48,744 nt of DNA from Flavobacterium fontis (GCF_900129405.1 NZ_FQVQ01000019.1:1-48744); one strand, 5' to 3'. Numbered from the stretch's first letter, positions 38,696 through 48,409 are shown. Notes: generated by a model from the letters alone, not told the origin. Numbers and translations are program-made.

Positions 38696-40767
38696 TAGGA
38701 TTTTAATTTTTTCAAAAGATAGGCATATTGCAAGGCATTCCATCGCGCACGTTGGTCATTGGTAGATGAGCCTCCGTGTCCTCCTTCTGTATTTTCGTAA
38801 TAATAAATAGGATAGCCAAGATCAAGCATTTTGGCCGCCATTTTTCGGGCATGTCCAGGATGAACTCGATCATCGCGCGTGGAGGTCATAAAAAACACTT
38901 CAGGGTATTTTACACCACTTTTGACATTGTGATACGGCGAATACTTTTGAATGTAAGCCCATTCTTCTGGAATATCAGGATTTCCGTATTCTCCCATCCA
39001 ACTCGCTCCTGCCAATAGTTTGTTGTAACGCTTCATATCCAGTAACGGCACCTGACATACCACGGCGTTATACAATTCAGGATGTTGTGTAAAAGCGACC
39101 CCCATGAGTAAACCACCGTTACTTCCTCCCATGATTCCTAGATGCTTGCTACTGGTAATTTTGCGTTTGATAAGATCGCGACTGATGGCTGTAAAATCAT
39201 CATAAATGAGTTGGCGTTTTTCTTTCAAACCGGCTTGATGCCAGGAAGGACCGTACTCAGCACCACCCCGAATATTGGCTAACACATAAACACCGCCTTG
39301 TTCGAGCCACAACGTCCCCATCGTTCCGCTGTAAAAAGGTTGCATCGCCACTTCAAATCCGCCGTACCCGTACAATAAAGTTGGATTCTTTCCATTCAAC
39401 ACTACATTTTTAGCGGATATCACAAAATAAGGTACGTTTTTTCCATCAGTTCCTTTGACAAAAAACTGTTCCACCTTGTATTTGTCGGCGGAGAAAAAAG
39501 CAGGTAGCCCCTGAACTTTCGTAGACTTTCTATTTTTTAAATTGTAGACGAAAAGCGATGTGGGTTCGAGGAAATTTTCAAAACTATAGTAGAAATCATC
39601 GCTTTCCCGATTAGCACTGACAATCGAGATGGTGCCGTAAGCCGGAGCATCAACACGCGTTTGATACCATTTTTCTTTCCCCTTTGACAACAGATACAAC
39701 TCGCTTTTTACATCGTTTAAAACGTTAATCAACAGCTGATTTTTGGTCATCGCTACCGATTCTAAACTTTGATTGGGTGTGGGTTTGAACAAAAGTTCTA
39801 CGTGTTGCTTCCCTTCGAGCAAGGCTTTGAAATCCATCGCAATCAAACTTCCTTGGCTGTAGGTTTTATCCGCCACTGTCCAATCCGATTTGAGTTGCAC
39901 AATCGCTTTTCCAAATTTAATCCCAAGTAACGAAGCGTCATCCGGAATGTTTAGTAGAATATTTTGATCATTTTGATGAATGTAGGATTTCCGGGTGTAA
40001 AAGGAAAGACTTTTGTTGAGGAGTAGGTAAGGTGTTTCCCCATCGCGCAAAACAGATCCACTGTTGTAAACGTCAGTCGGATCCCCCGAAAGCAAGGTTT
40101 TGGCTTCCGAAAGGGGTGTGCCTCGTTTCCACCATTTCACGATTTTCGGATATCCCGATTCGGTCAATGAACCGGGGCCAAAGTCGGTTGATACGATTAA
40201 ATTATTTTCGTCCCAATATTGAATGCTACTTTTGGCTTCGGGTAAGAAAATACCGTTGGGCACAAACTGTTTGGTGCGCACATCAAATTCGCGCGTTTCA
40301 TGGGCATCGCCGCCGCCATTGGAAAGTTTAACCAAATACAATCCATTTCCAGGATATAAAGCAGTGGCACCATGAAAAACCCATTTTTTCTGTTCTTTCT
40401 CCGATAAAGCATCCAAGTCCAATAGAATGTCCCAATTGGATTTTCCTGCATTGTAATCGGCTGTGGTCATTCGTCGCCAAATTCCACGCACATGGGTAGC
40501 ATCTTGCCAAAAATTATACACATAATCGCCCGTTATCGAAGGGTAGACAATGCGGTCTTTGGCATTCAATATCGTCAAGGCTTTTTGATACAAGGAAGCA
40601 TACTCTTTCTCAGCTTCGAGTACAGCAAAGGTTTTCTGATTTTGGGTATTGACAAAATCAAGCGCTTTTTTTCCATCGATTTCCTCCAAATCGAGGTAGG
40701 GATCTTCTTGGGCAGTGATCGTTAGCGAAGCCATTGTCATCAGCAAAAGGATTATATTTTTTTTCAT
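38695..40767 (-). CDS. Prolyl oligopeptidase family (S9) serine peptidase
   Basis: The 690-residue enzyme has a signal peptide (SLTITAQ, about residue 19), an N-terminal beta-propeller and a C-terminal alpha/beta-hydrolase domain. The nucleophile lies in GGSNGGLLMG, the acid is Asp in TSTRDDRVHPGHARKM and the His is in EGGHGGSS. It cleaves short peptides after proline-like residues in the periplasm. It is near the htpG gene on the same strand but has its own terminator. Confidence 0.92.
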   Translation of the reverse strand: MKKNIILLLMTMASLTITAQEDPYLDLEEIDGKKALDFVNTQNQKTFAVLEAEKEYASLYQKALTILNAKDRIVYPSITGDYVYNFWQDATHVRGIWRRMTTADYNAGKSNWDILLDLDALSEKEQKKWVFHGATALYPGNGLYLVKLSNGGGDAHETREFDVRTKQFVPNGIFLPEAKSSIQYWDENNLIVSTDFGPGSLTESGYPKIVKWWKRGTPLSEAKTLLSGDPTDVYNSGSVLRDGETPYLLLNKSLSFYTRKSYIHQNDQNILLNIPDDASLLGIKFGKAIVQLKSDWTVADKTYSQGSLIAMDFKALLEGKQHVELLFKPTPNQSLESVAMTKNQLLINVLNDVKSELYLLSKGKEKWYQTRVDAPAYGTISIVSANRESDDFYYSFENFLEPTSLFVYNLKNRKSTKVQGLPAFFSADKYKVEQFFVKGTDGKNVPYFVISAKNVVLNGKNPTLLYGYGGFEVAMQPFYSGTMGTLWLEQGGVYVLANIRGGAEYGPSWHQAGLKEKRQLIYDDFTAISRDLIKRKITSSKHLGIMGGSNGGLLMGVAFTQHPELYNAVVCQVPLLDMKRYNKLLAGASWMGEYGNPDIPEEWAYIQKYSPYHNVKSGVKYPEVFFMTSTRDDRVHPGHARKMAAKMLDLGYPIYYYENTEGGHGGSSTNDQRARWNALQYAYLLKKLKS

Positions 40768-40811
40768 GAAAAATAGGATTATTGGGCTAAATATAGCCGA
40801 AGTCGTGCAAT

Positions 40812-40847
40812 AAAAAAAGCTGTCTGCAAGGGCGACAGCTTTTTTTA
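40812..40847 (-). terminator. Terminator after htpG
   Basis: A hairpin AAAAAAGCTGTC/GACAGCTTTTTT (40812-40847) lies 20 nt past the htpG stop on the minus strand. Confidence 0.85.
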
Positions 40848-40866
40848 ACGCTTTTTTTTGAGTTTT

Positions 40867-42747
40867 TTAGGCCAATTGTTCAAAACTACGTTTCACAAAA
40901 GCCGTTAGTTCTTCTCCTTTGAGGAGACCTTGGGCAATTTTAGCCAAATCCAAGGCTTGTTTGATGAGTTTTTCTTGGGTTTCTCCTTCGGTTTCCAACA
41001 AACGGGTCGCCAAGTCGGCATTGGTATTGACCACCACATTGTACATTTCGGGGAAATTGCCAAAGCCCATCATTCCACCTCCCGTTTGACTCATTTCTTT
41101 CATACGACGCATGAACTCGGGTTGAGTCAAAATGAAAGGAGCAGCGGTACTGTCCATGGCTTCCAGTTGCAAGGTATAGTTGGCTTTGGGGATAACATGC
41201 TCCAAAATTCCTTTCAACTTTTCTTGTTCTTCCTCTGAGAGTTTTGAGGGTGTTGTGTCCTCTTTTTGAATCAATTTATCGATATGATCGGCATCGACGC
41301 GCGCAAAAGTCAGGTTCTCATTGTCGGTCTCCAATTTTTGAATCAAATGCGACACGATGGGCGAATCCATGACAAGCACTTGATAGCCTTTTTCTTGGGC
41401 AGTTGCTATGTAACTGTGTTGTTGCTCTTTGTGGGAAGTATACAACACCACCAATTTTCCATTTTTGTCCGTATGGGTATCTTTGAGTTTCTCTTTCAAC
41501 TCGGCCAAGGTGTAGTAAGTGTCGTTTACAGTGGGATAAAGCACAAAATCGCCTGCTTTTTCATAAAATTTAGGCTCGGTAAGCATCCCGTATTCCAATA
41601 CGATTTTGATATCGTTCCATTTCTTTTCAAAGTCCTCGCGATTTTCGGTAAAAAGGGCTTTGAGTTTGTCGGAAACTTTACGGGTAATGTAATTGGAAAT
41701 CTTTTTCACATTCCCATCGGCTTGTAAATAAGAGCGCGATACGTTTAACGGAATGTCTGGTGAGTCAATAACCCCACGCAACATACCCAAAAATTCAGGC
41801 ACAATTCCTTCTACATTGTCGGTGACAAATACCTGATTTTGGTACAACTGGATTTTATCTTTTTGCATTTGAACTTCCTGCGACATTTTTGGGAAGTACA
41901 AAATTCCAGTGAGGTTGAACGGGTAATCAACATTTAAATGGATATGAAAAAGCGGGTCTTCAAATTGCATCGGATACAATTCTCGGTAGAAGTTTTGATA
42001 ATCTTCGTCCTTCAAATCCGTGGGTTGTTTGGTCCATGCCGGCGACGGATTGTTGATGATATTGTCTACATCGATGTATTCGGTTTTGTAATCGTCGCCC
42101 GCGTCTTCGGGTTTGGGTAAGGCTTCTTTGCGGGTCCCGAATTTAATCGGAATCGGCATGAATTTATTGTATTTACGCAATAATTCCCCGATACGGTGTT
42201 CTTCCAAAAATTCGGTGGAGTCTTCGGCAATGTGTAAAATGATTTCCGTGCCGCGTTCGGTTTTGTCGTGGGGTACCAAGGTAAACTCGGGACTACCGTC
42301 ACAGGTCCAATGTGCTGCAGGTTCGTCTTTGTACGATTTGGTGATGATTTCTACTTTTTCAGCAACCATAAAGGCCGAGTAAAAGCCCAAACCAAAATGA
42401 CCGATGATTCCGGCATCTTTGGCAGAATCTTTATATTTTTCTAAAAACTCCTCAGCGCCAGAGAATGCGACTTGGTTGATGTATTTTTCAACCTCTTCGG
42501 CGGTCATTCCCAATCCTTGGTCGATGATGTGTAATTTTTTACCTTCTTTGTCAATTTTAACTTCAATTTGTGGCGTGCCATATTCGACGTTGGCTTCTCC
42601 AATACCCGTAAGATGTTTTAATTTTAAAGTGGCATCGGTGGCATTGGACACCAATTCGCGTAAAAAGATTTCATGGTCGCTGTATAAAAACTTTTTTATG
42701 AGCGGGAAAATGTTCTCGACGGAAACATTAATTTTTCCTGTTGACAT
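40867..42747 (-). CDS. htpG: Molecular chaperone HtpG (Hsp90)
   Basis: The 626-residue chaperone begins with the GHKL ATPase domain: FLRELVSNATDATLKLKHL (about 28-46), DQGLGMTAEEVEKYINQVAFSGAEEFLEKY (about 75-104) and HFGLGFYSAFMVAEKVEI (about 114-131). The middle and C-terminal domains follow. The start at 42747 matches the MSTGKINV start of the family. It is one of the general chaperones. Divergent from the lipocalin gene. Confidence 0.95.
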   Translation of the reverse strand: MSTGKINVSVENIFPLIKKFLYSDHEIFLRELVSNATDATLKLKHLTGIGEANVEYGTPQIEVKIDKEGKKLHIIDQGLGMTAEEVEKYINQVAFSGAEEFLEKYKDSAKDAGIIGHFGLGFYSAFMVAEKVEIITKSYKDEPAAHWTCDGSPEFTLVPHDKTERGTEIILHIAEDSTEFLEEHRIGELLRKYNKFMPIPIKFGTRKEALPKPEDAGDDYKTEYIDVDNIINNPSPAWTKQPTDLKDEDYQNFYRELYPMQFEDPLFHIHLNVDYPFNLTGILYFPKMSQEVQMQKDKIQLYQNQVFVTDNVEGIVPEFLGMLRGVIDSPDIPLNVSRSYLQADGNVKKISNYITRKVSDKLKALFTENREDFEKKWNDIKIVLEYGMLTEPKFYEKAGDFVLYPTVNDTYYTLAELKEKLKDTHTDKNGKLVVLYTSHKEQQHSYIATAQEKGYQVLVMDSPIVSHLIQKLETDNENLTFARVDADHIDKLIQKEDTTPSKLSEEEQEKLKGILEHVIPKANYTLQLEAMDSTAAPFILTQPEFMRRMKEMSQTGGGMMGFGNFPEMYNVVVNTNADLATRLLETEGETQEKLIKQALDLAKIAQGLLKGEELTAFVKRSFEQLA

Positions 42748-42886
42748 AGTACACAATTTTTGAGTTACACAATTTGGGTTTGACTTAGCAAAGAAAATAC
42801 CAACGCCTGCACAACTGACAAATTGTCGTAGTATTAGTTGCCATTAACATTACGTTAAATTCTACATCATTTTAGGGTGAGCGTTG

Positions 42887-42894
42887 TATTTTTG
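42887..42894 (+). promoter_or_regulatory. -7 element of the lipocalin/OmpA promoter
   Basis: TATTTTTG matches TAnnTTTG. It would start transcription about 22 nt before the ATG at 42924. Confidence 0.45.
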
Positions 42895-42923
42895 CAGCAG
42901 TTTTTAACCCTAATAAGCAACCC

Positions 42924-43394
42924 ATGAAAAAAATGATGTATGCCTTGGTGTTGTTGGTGCTGTTTAGTGCTTGCAAATCCAAATCGGCAACCAATACCCG
43001 ATTAGACAACAAAACCGAAGTCGCCTTAAAAGGCAATTGGACGTTGACAAAAGTTTCGTATCCCGGATCGGAGGTCATTAAGATTACTTCGTTTGACTTG
43101 GCGGATTCCCAATGTTTTGTGGGAAGCCAATGGCGGTTTATTTCCAACAACAACAAAGGCGAGTTTTCTTTAAACAATGCTTCGTGTATGGCATTCAATT
43201 CGCCCATTACTTGGTTCATTAACAAAGAAGGACAATTTGTAATGAAAATCCTCAACGAAACCAAAGCGCGCAAAGTAACCGAGGGCTATGTACTTCAAGT
43301 AGGAACCGTTACGGATTCGACGTTTGAACTCACCGATCGCGTTAATGTGGGCGGTAAAAATGTAACTGTAGTGTATCAATTTTCAAGAAATTAA
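42924..43394 (+). CDS. Lipocalin family lipoprotein
   Basis: The 156-residue lipoprotein has lipobox LFSAC (C17) and a lipocalin-like barrel: GNWTLTKVSYP (37-47), SQWRFISNNNKGEFSLN (68-84) and TFELTDRV. It ends in the strand VTVVYQFSR. Probable ligand unknown. It is followed at 13 nt by an OmpA-type lipoprotein gene, a common pairing in Flavobacteriia. Confidence 0.82.
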   Translation: MKKMMYALVLLVLFSACKSKSATNTRLDNKTEVALKGNWTLTKVSYPGSEVIKITSFDLADSQCFVGSQWRFISNNNKGEFSLNNASCMAFNSPITWFINKEGQFVMKILNETKARKVTEGYVLQVGTVTDSTFELTDRVNVGGKNVTVVYQFSRN

Positions 43395-43407
43395 AACCTA
43401 GAACACG

Positions 43408-44100
43408 ATGAAAAAAGGAATGGCAATAGTACTGGTAGGACTTCTAACATTAGGTCCTTTGGCCGGTTGTGAAGCGGTGAAAAACACAAACAAAACCCAG
43501 CGTGGTGCGGCTATTGGTGCAGCAGCAGGTGCTGTTTTGGGTGGTGTTATCGGAAACAATGTAGGTAAAGGCGGGAATGGTGCGCTTGGCGCAGTGCTTG
43601 GAGGCGTTGTTGGTGGTGTTGCCGGTGGCGTTATTGGAAACAAAATGGACAAACAAGCCCGCGAAATCCAGACGGCTTTGCCCGGTGCGCAAGTTGAACG
43701 GGTAGGGGAAGGCATTAAATTGGTTTTGGGCGAAAATGCGGTGCGTTTCGATTTTAACAAAGCAACATTGACTGCAGCGGCACGTGCCAATTTGGATAAG
43801 TTAGTTCCTGTGTTCCGTGAGTATGCCGATACAGATATCAAGATTTTTGGGTATACCGATTCCAAAGGTGCCGATGCTTACAACCTCGATTTATCTGAAA
43901 AGCGTGCCCTAGCTGTAGAACGTTATTTAGAATCCAAAGGCTTGAATATGTCGCGTTTTCAAATTGTTGGGATGGGTGAAGCCGATCCGATTGGAGATAA
44001 CGAAACGGAAGCAGGTCGCGCCATGAATCGTCGCGTTGAGTTTTCAATTGTCGCCAACGAAAAAATGAAACAAGATGCCCAACGCGAGGCGGGTCGCTAA
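43408..44100 (+). CDS. OmpA-family lipoprotein with glycine zipper
   Basis: This 230-residue lipoprotein has lipobox LAGC (C21) and a glycine-zipper region (about 30-80, with repeated GAxxGxxxG). The OmpA C-terminal domain (about 113-222) includes DTDIKIFGYTDSKGADAYNLDLSEKRALAVERYLESKG and the NRRVEF end. That domain binds peptidoglycan. It is probably anchored in the outer membrane. A hairpin terminator follows. Confidence 0.9.
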   Translation: MKKGMAIVLVGLLTLGPLAGCEAVKNTNKTQRGAAIGAAAGAVLGGVIGNNVGKGGNGALGAVLGGVVGGVAGGVIGNKMDKQAREIQTALPGAQVERVGEGIKLVLGENAVRFDFNKATLTAAARANLDKLVPVFREYADTDIKIFGYTDSKGADAYNLDLSEKRALAVERYLESKGLNMSRFQIVGMGEADPIGDNETEAGRAMNRRVEFSIVANEKMKQDAQREAGR

Positions 44101-44108
44101 CAAAAATC

Positions 44109-44138
44109 AACGTTCGGTAACCCCGGACGTTTTTTTTC
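44109..44138 (+). terminator. Terminator after the OmpA gene
   Basis: The stem AACGTTCGG/CCGGACGTT (one G-T pair) around TAACC is followed by eight T. Confidence 0.85.
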
Positions 44139-44158
44139 TAAAAAATTAACAAAATATT

Positions 44159-44202
44159 TTGTTTAACAATTTGGTTGAAACATTAAACACTGCTTATCTT
44201 TA
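44159..44202 (+). promoter_or_regulatory. TetR/ABC1 promoter with the crt-type operator
   Basis: TTGTTTAAC (44159-44167) and ATTAAACAC (44182-44190) form the same inverted repeat with N14 spacing seen at crtI (16501-16532), with two bases different in the second half. The -33 TTTG (44170-44173) and -7 TATCTTTA (44195-44202) lie 21 nt apart. The first half site lies upstream of -33 and the second lies between -33 and -7. This links the gene pair to the CarH-like regulon. Confidence 0.6.
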
Positions 44203-44216
44203 CAAAAAAATAGGAC

Positions 44217-44891
44217 ATGGAAACTACAACGCCCAAAAAAGGAAGAAAAAAGATCGTAGATGATCAATCCATTATTTCGTTGTTTATGGATTCAGTGTTG
44301 AAAAACGACGCTGAACCCAAGAATGTTTACCTATTTTGCCACGAAGCGGGCCTCAAGGAATCCGATTTTTACATTCATTTCGGTTCTATTGAGGCGTTGA
44401 AAGAAGCCATTTGGACGCAGTTTTTTGAGCATGCCGTGGCTACGATGCAAAAGGATGAGGCTTACAATTCTTTTGTAGACCGTGACAAACTATTGACGCT
44501 CTATTTTACTTTGTTTGAATTGCTTTCGTTGAATAGAAGTTATGTCTTATTTCAATTAGAAGGCCATAAGCAAGGACTTAAAAATTTGAAATCTTTGCGT
44601 GGGATGCGAAACCACTTTAAAGATTTTATCGTAGATAATGTTCAGTTCACCCAGGATACCGCTTGGAATGAGAAATGGGCTAAAATTTCAAAATCAGTCA
44701 CGGCAGAAGCCGCCTGGGTGAATTTTTTAGTGATTCTTAAATTTTGGATTGAGGATACGTCCAAAGGGTTTGAGAAAACAGACATTTTGATTGAAAAAAC
44801 CGTCAATACCGCTTTTGATTTGATGCAAACGCAACCGTTGGAGCGTGTGATTGATTTGGGTAAATTTTTATGGAAAGAAAATCATAAGTAA
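44217..44891 (+). CDS. TetR/AcrR family regulator
   Basis: The 224-residue protein has an N-terminal HTH (about 10-60, with SDFYIHFGSIEALKEAIWTQF at 53-73) that is somewhat divergent, and a helical C-terminal ligand domain with several Trp and Phe. It is likely a repressor or a modified TetR protein without strong DNA-contact residues. It is followed at 3 nt by an ABC1-kinase gene, and the pair is found together in Bacteroidota. Regulation by the nearby MerR-type operator is inferred. Confidence 0.82.
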   Translation: METTTPKKGRKKIVDDQSIISLFMDSVLKNDAEPKNVYLFCHEAGLKESDFYIHFGSIEALKEAIWTQFFEHAVATMQKDEAYNSFVDRDKLLTLYFTLFELLSLNRSYVLFQLEGHKQGLKNLKSLRGMRNHFKDFIVDNVQFTQDTAWNEKWAKISKSVTAEAAWVNFLVILKFWIEDTSKGFEKTDILIEKTVNTAFDLMQTQPLERVIDLGKFLWKENHK

Positions 44892-44894
44892 CCG

Positions 44895-46205
44895 ATGAAG
44901 ACCCTAGATAAAATACCGACGGGCAAGATAGAACGCGCCGGTCAATTGGTTAAAACAGGTCTCAAAGTAGGCACCAATTATGTGGCTTACTATGGTGAAA
45001 AATTGGTGAATCCTAGTGTGTCGCGTGATAAATTGAATGAGAATAATGCAGAGGATATTTATGACGGACTCAAAAATTTGAAAGGCAGTGCCTTGAAAGT
45101 AGCTCAAATGTTGAGCATGGACAAAAGTATTATGCCCCAGCAGTATGTGGACAAGTTCTCGCTGTCACAATTCAGCGTACCGCCATTATCTGCTCCTTTA
45201 GTTAGAAAAACGTTCAAAAAATATCTCGGTCAATATCCGGAGAACTTATACGATACGTTCACTCCCGACGCCACTAATGCTGCGAGTATCGGTCAGGTAC
45301 ACAAAGCAACGAAAGATGGGAAAAATTTAGCTGTGAAAATACAATACCCGGGCGTAGCAGAGAGTATAAGTTCGGATTTGGCTTTGGTCAAACCCTTTGC
45401 CATTCGAATGTTTAATTTGAAAGGTAAAGATTCGGAAAAGTATTTTAAGGAAGTGGAAGACAAATTGTTGGAAGAGACCGACTACGATTTGGAACTTCGT
45501 CAAAGTATCGAAATGACGCAATTGTGTAGTCATATTGAACATTTGCGCTTCCCGAAATACTATGAAGAATATTCCTCGGCCAAGATTTTGACGATGGAAT
45601 GGATTGATGGGTTGCATTTATCGGAATTTGCCAAACAGAATACCGATCGTGCTTTGGGTGATCGTATTGGGCAAGCGTTGTGGGACTTTTATATGTTCCA
45701 AATGCATGCGCTGAAGCAAGTACACGCCGATCCGCATCCTGGAAATTTCCTTGTGGATAAGCAAGGCAACTTGGTCGCTATCGATTTTGGGTGTATCAAA
45801 AAAGTTCCCATGGAATTTTATACACCGTATTTTGAATTGGCCAATAAGGAAAGTATCAACAATCCGACGATTTTCAATCAAAAGTTGTATGAGTTGGAGA
45901 TTTTACGTCAGGATGATACCCCTCAAGAGATTGTTTATTTTACGAAAATATTCCATGAGTTGTTGCAACTCTTTACACAACCCTTTCACGCCGATCATTT
46001 CGATTTTTCGGATGAGGAATTCTTCGGAAGAATTGCGGTGATGGGCGAGGAGTTTGCCAAAGACACCCAGTTGCGCAAAATGAATGGAAATCGCGGTTCG
46101 AAGCATTTTTTATACATCAACCGCACATTTTTTGGATTATACAACTTGTTACACGATATCAAAGCACGCGTAGACACACGCCACTTTGAAAAATACTTGC
46201 GATAG
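44895..46205 (+). CDS. ABC1/UbiB (AarF) kinase family protein
   Basis: The 436-residue protein has the family motifs: KGSALKVAQMLSMD (53-66, the KxxQ loop), the Ala-rich loop AASIGQVHKA (about 130-139), VKIQYPG, HADPHPGNF (about 279-287) and IDFGC (about 296-300). The UbiB family has atypical kinases or ATPases that support isoprenoid lipid (quinone, carotenoid) metabolism. No transmembrane helix is clear at the C terminus. Context with a TetR gene and a crt-type operator fits isoprenoid stress control. Confidence 0.9.
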   Translation: MKTLDKIPTGKIERAGQLVKTGLKVGTNYVAYYGEKLVNPSVSRDKLNENNAEDIYDGLKNLKGSALKVAQMLSMDKSIMPQQYVDKFSLSQFSVPPLSAPLVRKTFKKYLGQYPENLYDTFTPDATNAASIGQVHKATKDGKNLAVKIQYPGVAESISSDLALVKPFAIRMFNLKGKDSEKYFKEVEDKLLEETDYDLELRQSIEMTQLCSHIEHLRFPKYYEEYSSAKILTMEWIDGLHLSEFAKQNTDRALGDRIGQALWDFYMFQMHALKQVHADPHPGNFLVDKQGNLVAIDFGCIKKVPMEFYTPYFELANKESINNPTIFNQKLYELEILRQDDTPQEIVYFTKIFHELLQLFTQPFHADHFDFSDEEFFGRIAVMGEEFAKDTQLRKMNGNRGSKHFLYINRTFFGLYNLLHDIKARVDTRHFEKYLR

Positions 46206-46242
46206 GAGCAAGTTACTGTTTGTTTATTTATTGGTTAGGTTG

Positions 46243-46280
46243 ATAAGAGCAATACGTCTATGTATTGCTCTTATTGTTTT
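46243..46280. terminator. Bidirectional terminator
   Basis: A perfect 13-bp stem ATAAGAGCAATAC/GTATTGCTCTTAT with loop GTCTAT is followed by TGTTTT, at the junction of the converging ABC1 and repeat-protein genes. Confidence 0.88.
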
Positions 46281-48381
46281 ACCTAACTTGTTGTATTTCA
46301 AAATATGTTTTGCCCGAAAAGCCATCAATGGAAACGCCTGCTTGGTAGTTTTCGACATAAATTTCGACATAACCGCCGACCGCCAAATTGACTAAACAGG
46401 TTACCGTGCGACTCACCGGTCCATTGGAAATATGGTTTCCTGAGTTTTGCTGGTAAAGCACCCCATTAACATACACGCCAATAGAATAAAATTGGCCATT
46501 GCTTTGATTGTCGGTGTGAAAACCTGCATTAATTTCATAAATACCCGCTCGCGTAGCTGTAAAACGATTTGCTGCAAATTCGTTATTGATATCAAAAACT
46601 TCGGTGGCAAACGGAATAATTTGCCATCCTGTGGTACCTATTGCTGTATTTCCGCTCAAATTTGTGCGTACCGCCGAAAGTTGGTTGGTACCCGAAGGGG
46701 AAACCCACGATAATACGCCGCTTCCATCGGTGGCTAAATATTGATTGGCCGTTCCCCGAGCCACGGGAAAGACATACCCTGTGCCAGCAGGATTACCGAT
46801 TTGAAACGTACTGTTGGTGCGTAAGATAGGAGTAGGACTAAACTCTCCATAAATCAAAGAAGTTGTGGGAGTGGTATTGGCGTTGGTGATATACAATTTA
46901 TTGGAACCAGTTTCCGAAAAACCAGCTTGGTTCCCCAGAGCCACGTTGCCACTTCCTGTATTATTATTTACTAAGGCGCTAAAACCTACCGCTGTATTAT
47001 TGGAAGCTATATTTTGCGTGAGTGCACTCATACCAATGGCTACATTGTTGGCGCTAGCTCCTGTTGCAATCAACGCATTGTTTCCTACCGCTGTATTATT
47101 GGCTCCTGTAGTTCCTGCGCCAGCCTGAAAACCAACAAAAGTTCCTGCTCCTGTAGCATTACTAGCAAACTGACCTGCGCGAAAACCAATTAACGTGTTA
47201 CCACTTCCTACAGCAGCAAATCCGGCTTCTGTGCCCACGGCTGTATTATTGTCGCCCGTCGAATTGTTGTTTAATACACTAAATCCAACGCCGGTATTCC
47301 CTGTAGCGCCACCTATTTGCCCTTGGAGCGCGTTAAATCCTACCGCTGTTGCATTGGAGGCTGTATTTTGAAACAAAGCGTTAGCACCGATGGCAACGAC
47401 ATTGGATACATTGCCTGTTCCTGCAAACATCGCTTGGAACCCTAGTGCGGTGTTGAATCGCGAAGCATTGTTGTTAATCCCTTGTAAAGCACTATGTCCG
47501 AAAGCCGTATTTTCACTTCCAATATTGTTATTTAGGGCAATATGACCCATTGCGGTATTGCGACTTCCTGCGGTGTTGGCGCGGGCGGCTTGAAATCCAA
47601 CGGCCGTATTTTCAGATCCGATAGTGTTATTAATCATGGTTTGAAATCCGATGGCCGTATTGTTACTCGCTGAGGAATTGTTGGATAAAGCTTGGAAACC
47701 TACCGCTGTACCATTATTCCCCGATGAATTATTGCGCATCGCTTCAAAACCAATTGCCGTGGAAGCATTTCCTGTGTTGAGCGATAAAGCAGCATTCCCG
47801 ACCCCAGTATTTTGAATTCCAGTGGTGTTCGCGGCCAACGTTCCATTACCCACCGCCACATTGTTTACTCCTGTGGTTAATCGTAAGGCATTGGTTCCAA
47901 AGGCAGTACTATTTGAACTGGCTCCATTGGTTAAGGCGCCAACCCCAAAGGAAGTACTGGTGGCTCCGATTTTTCCAGCTGCAATATTGTTTCGTCGAAA
48001 AGCAACATCCACATTGGTAGAAGCATCTGTCCCTAAATAATTAACTCCATCAACGATTCCGCTGTTTCCCGTGATTTGCCAGCCCGAAGCTCCGGTGGCA
48101 ATGCGAATCCAAGGTCCTGTTGGGGAGCTCAAGTAATAAAAGCCTGGGGTTACATCGCCACTGGTCGCGGTGTTATAGACTAGCTCGGAAGTTGTGCCCG
48201 TGAGAACTGTCACCGTGGTGGTGTTTACCAAAGCTACACGTGGAATTACTAAACCCTCATCGGTAGCTGTAATGTCTAAAGCTCCCTCGGGATTGGTAGT
48301 GCCAATACCCACTTGAGCCATTAATTGGTGCCCAAGGAGAGAGAAAAAGAATACGAAAAGTAAAGTATATATATGTTTCAT
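46279..48381 (-). CDS. Large secreted repeat protein (YadA-head-like) with C1q-like C-terminal domain
   Basis: The 700-residue protein has a signal peptide (near LMAQ, residue 22), an N-terminal domain with GIGTTNPEGALDI (26-38), and about 15 YadA-head-like repeats of the NTAVGFQAL type (about 140-510), as in trimeric autotransporter heads. The last 140 residues form a beta-rich domain like C1q/TNF (SAVRTNLSGN...FEIQQVR). No membrane anchor is visible, so it is probably secreted, and it may trimerise as a surface fibre. It converges on the ABC1 gene. The next gene on the same strand encodes a T9SS cargo protein. Confidence 0.8.
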   Translation of the reverse strand: MKHIYTLLFVFFFSLLGHQLMAQVGIGTTNPEGALDITATDEGLVIPRVALVNTTTVTVLTGTTSELVYNTATSGDVTPGFYYLSSPTGPWIRIATGASGWQITGNSGIVDGVNYLGTDASTNVDVAFRRNNIAAGKIGATSTSFGVGALTNGASSNSTAFGTNALRLTTGVNNVAVGNGTLAANTTGIQNTGVGNAALSLNTGNASTAIGFEAMRNNSSGNNGTAVGFQALSNNSSASNNTAIGFQTMINNTIGSENTAVGFQAARANTAGSRNTAMGHIALNNNIGSENTAFGHSALQGINNNASRFNTALGFQAMFAGTGNVSNVVAIGANALFQNTASNATAVGFNALQGQIGGATGNTGVGFSVLNNNSTGDNNTAVGTEAGFAAVGSGNTLIGFRAGQFASNATGAGTFVGFQAGAGTTGANNTAVGNNALIATGASANNVAIGMSALTQNIASNNTAVGFSALVNNNTGSGNVALGNQAGFSETGSNKLYITNANTTPTTSLIYGEFSPTPILRTNSTFQIGNPAGTGYVFPVARGTANQYLATDGSGVLSWVSPSGTNQLSAVRTNLSGNTAIGTTGWQIIPFATEVFDINNEFAANRFTATRAGIYEINAGFHTDNQSNGQFYSIGVYVNGVLYQQNSGNHISNGPVSRTVTCLVNLAVGGYVEIYVENYQAGVSIDGFSGKTYFEIQQVR

Positions 48382-48409
48382 TAACGCTATAATATGAGGA
48401 GAGAAAGGT

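Noticed and set aside
43398..43865. Minus-strand frame opposite the OmpA gene
   Set aside because: It is an antisense frame produced by the glycine-zipper codons.
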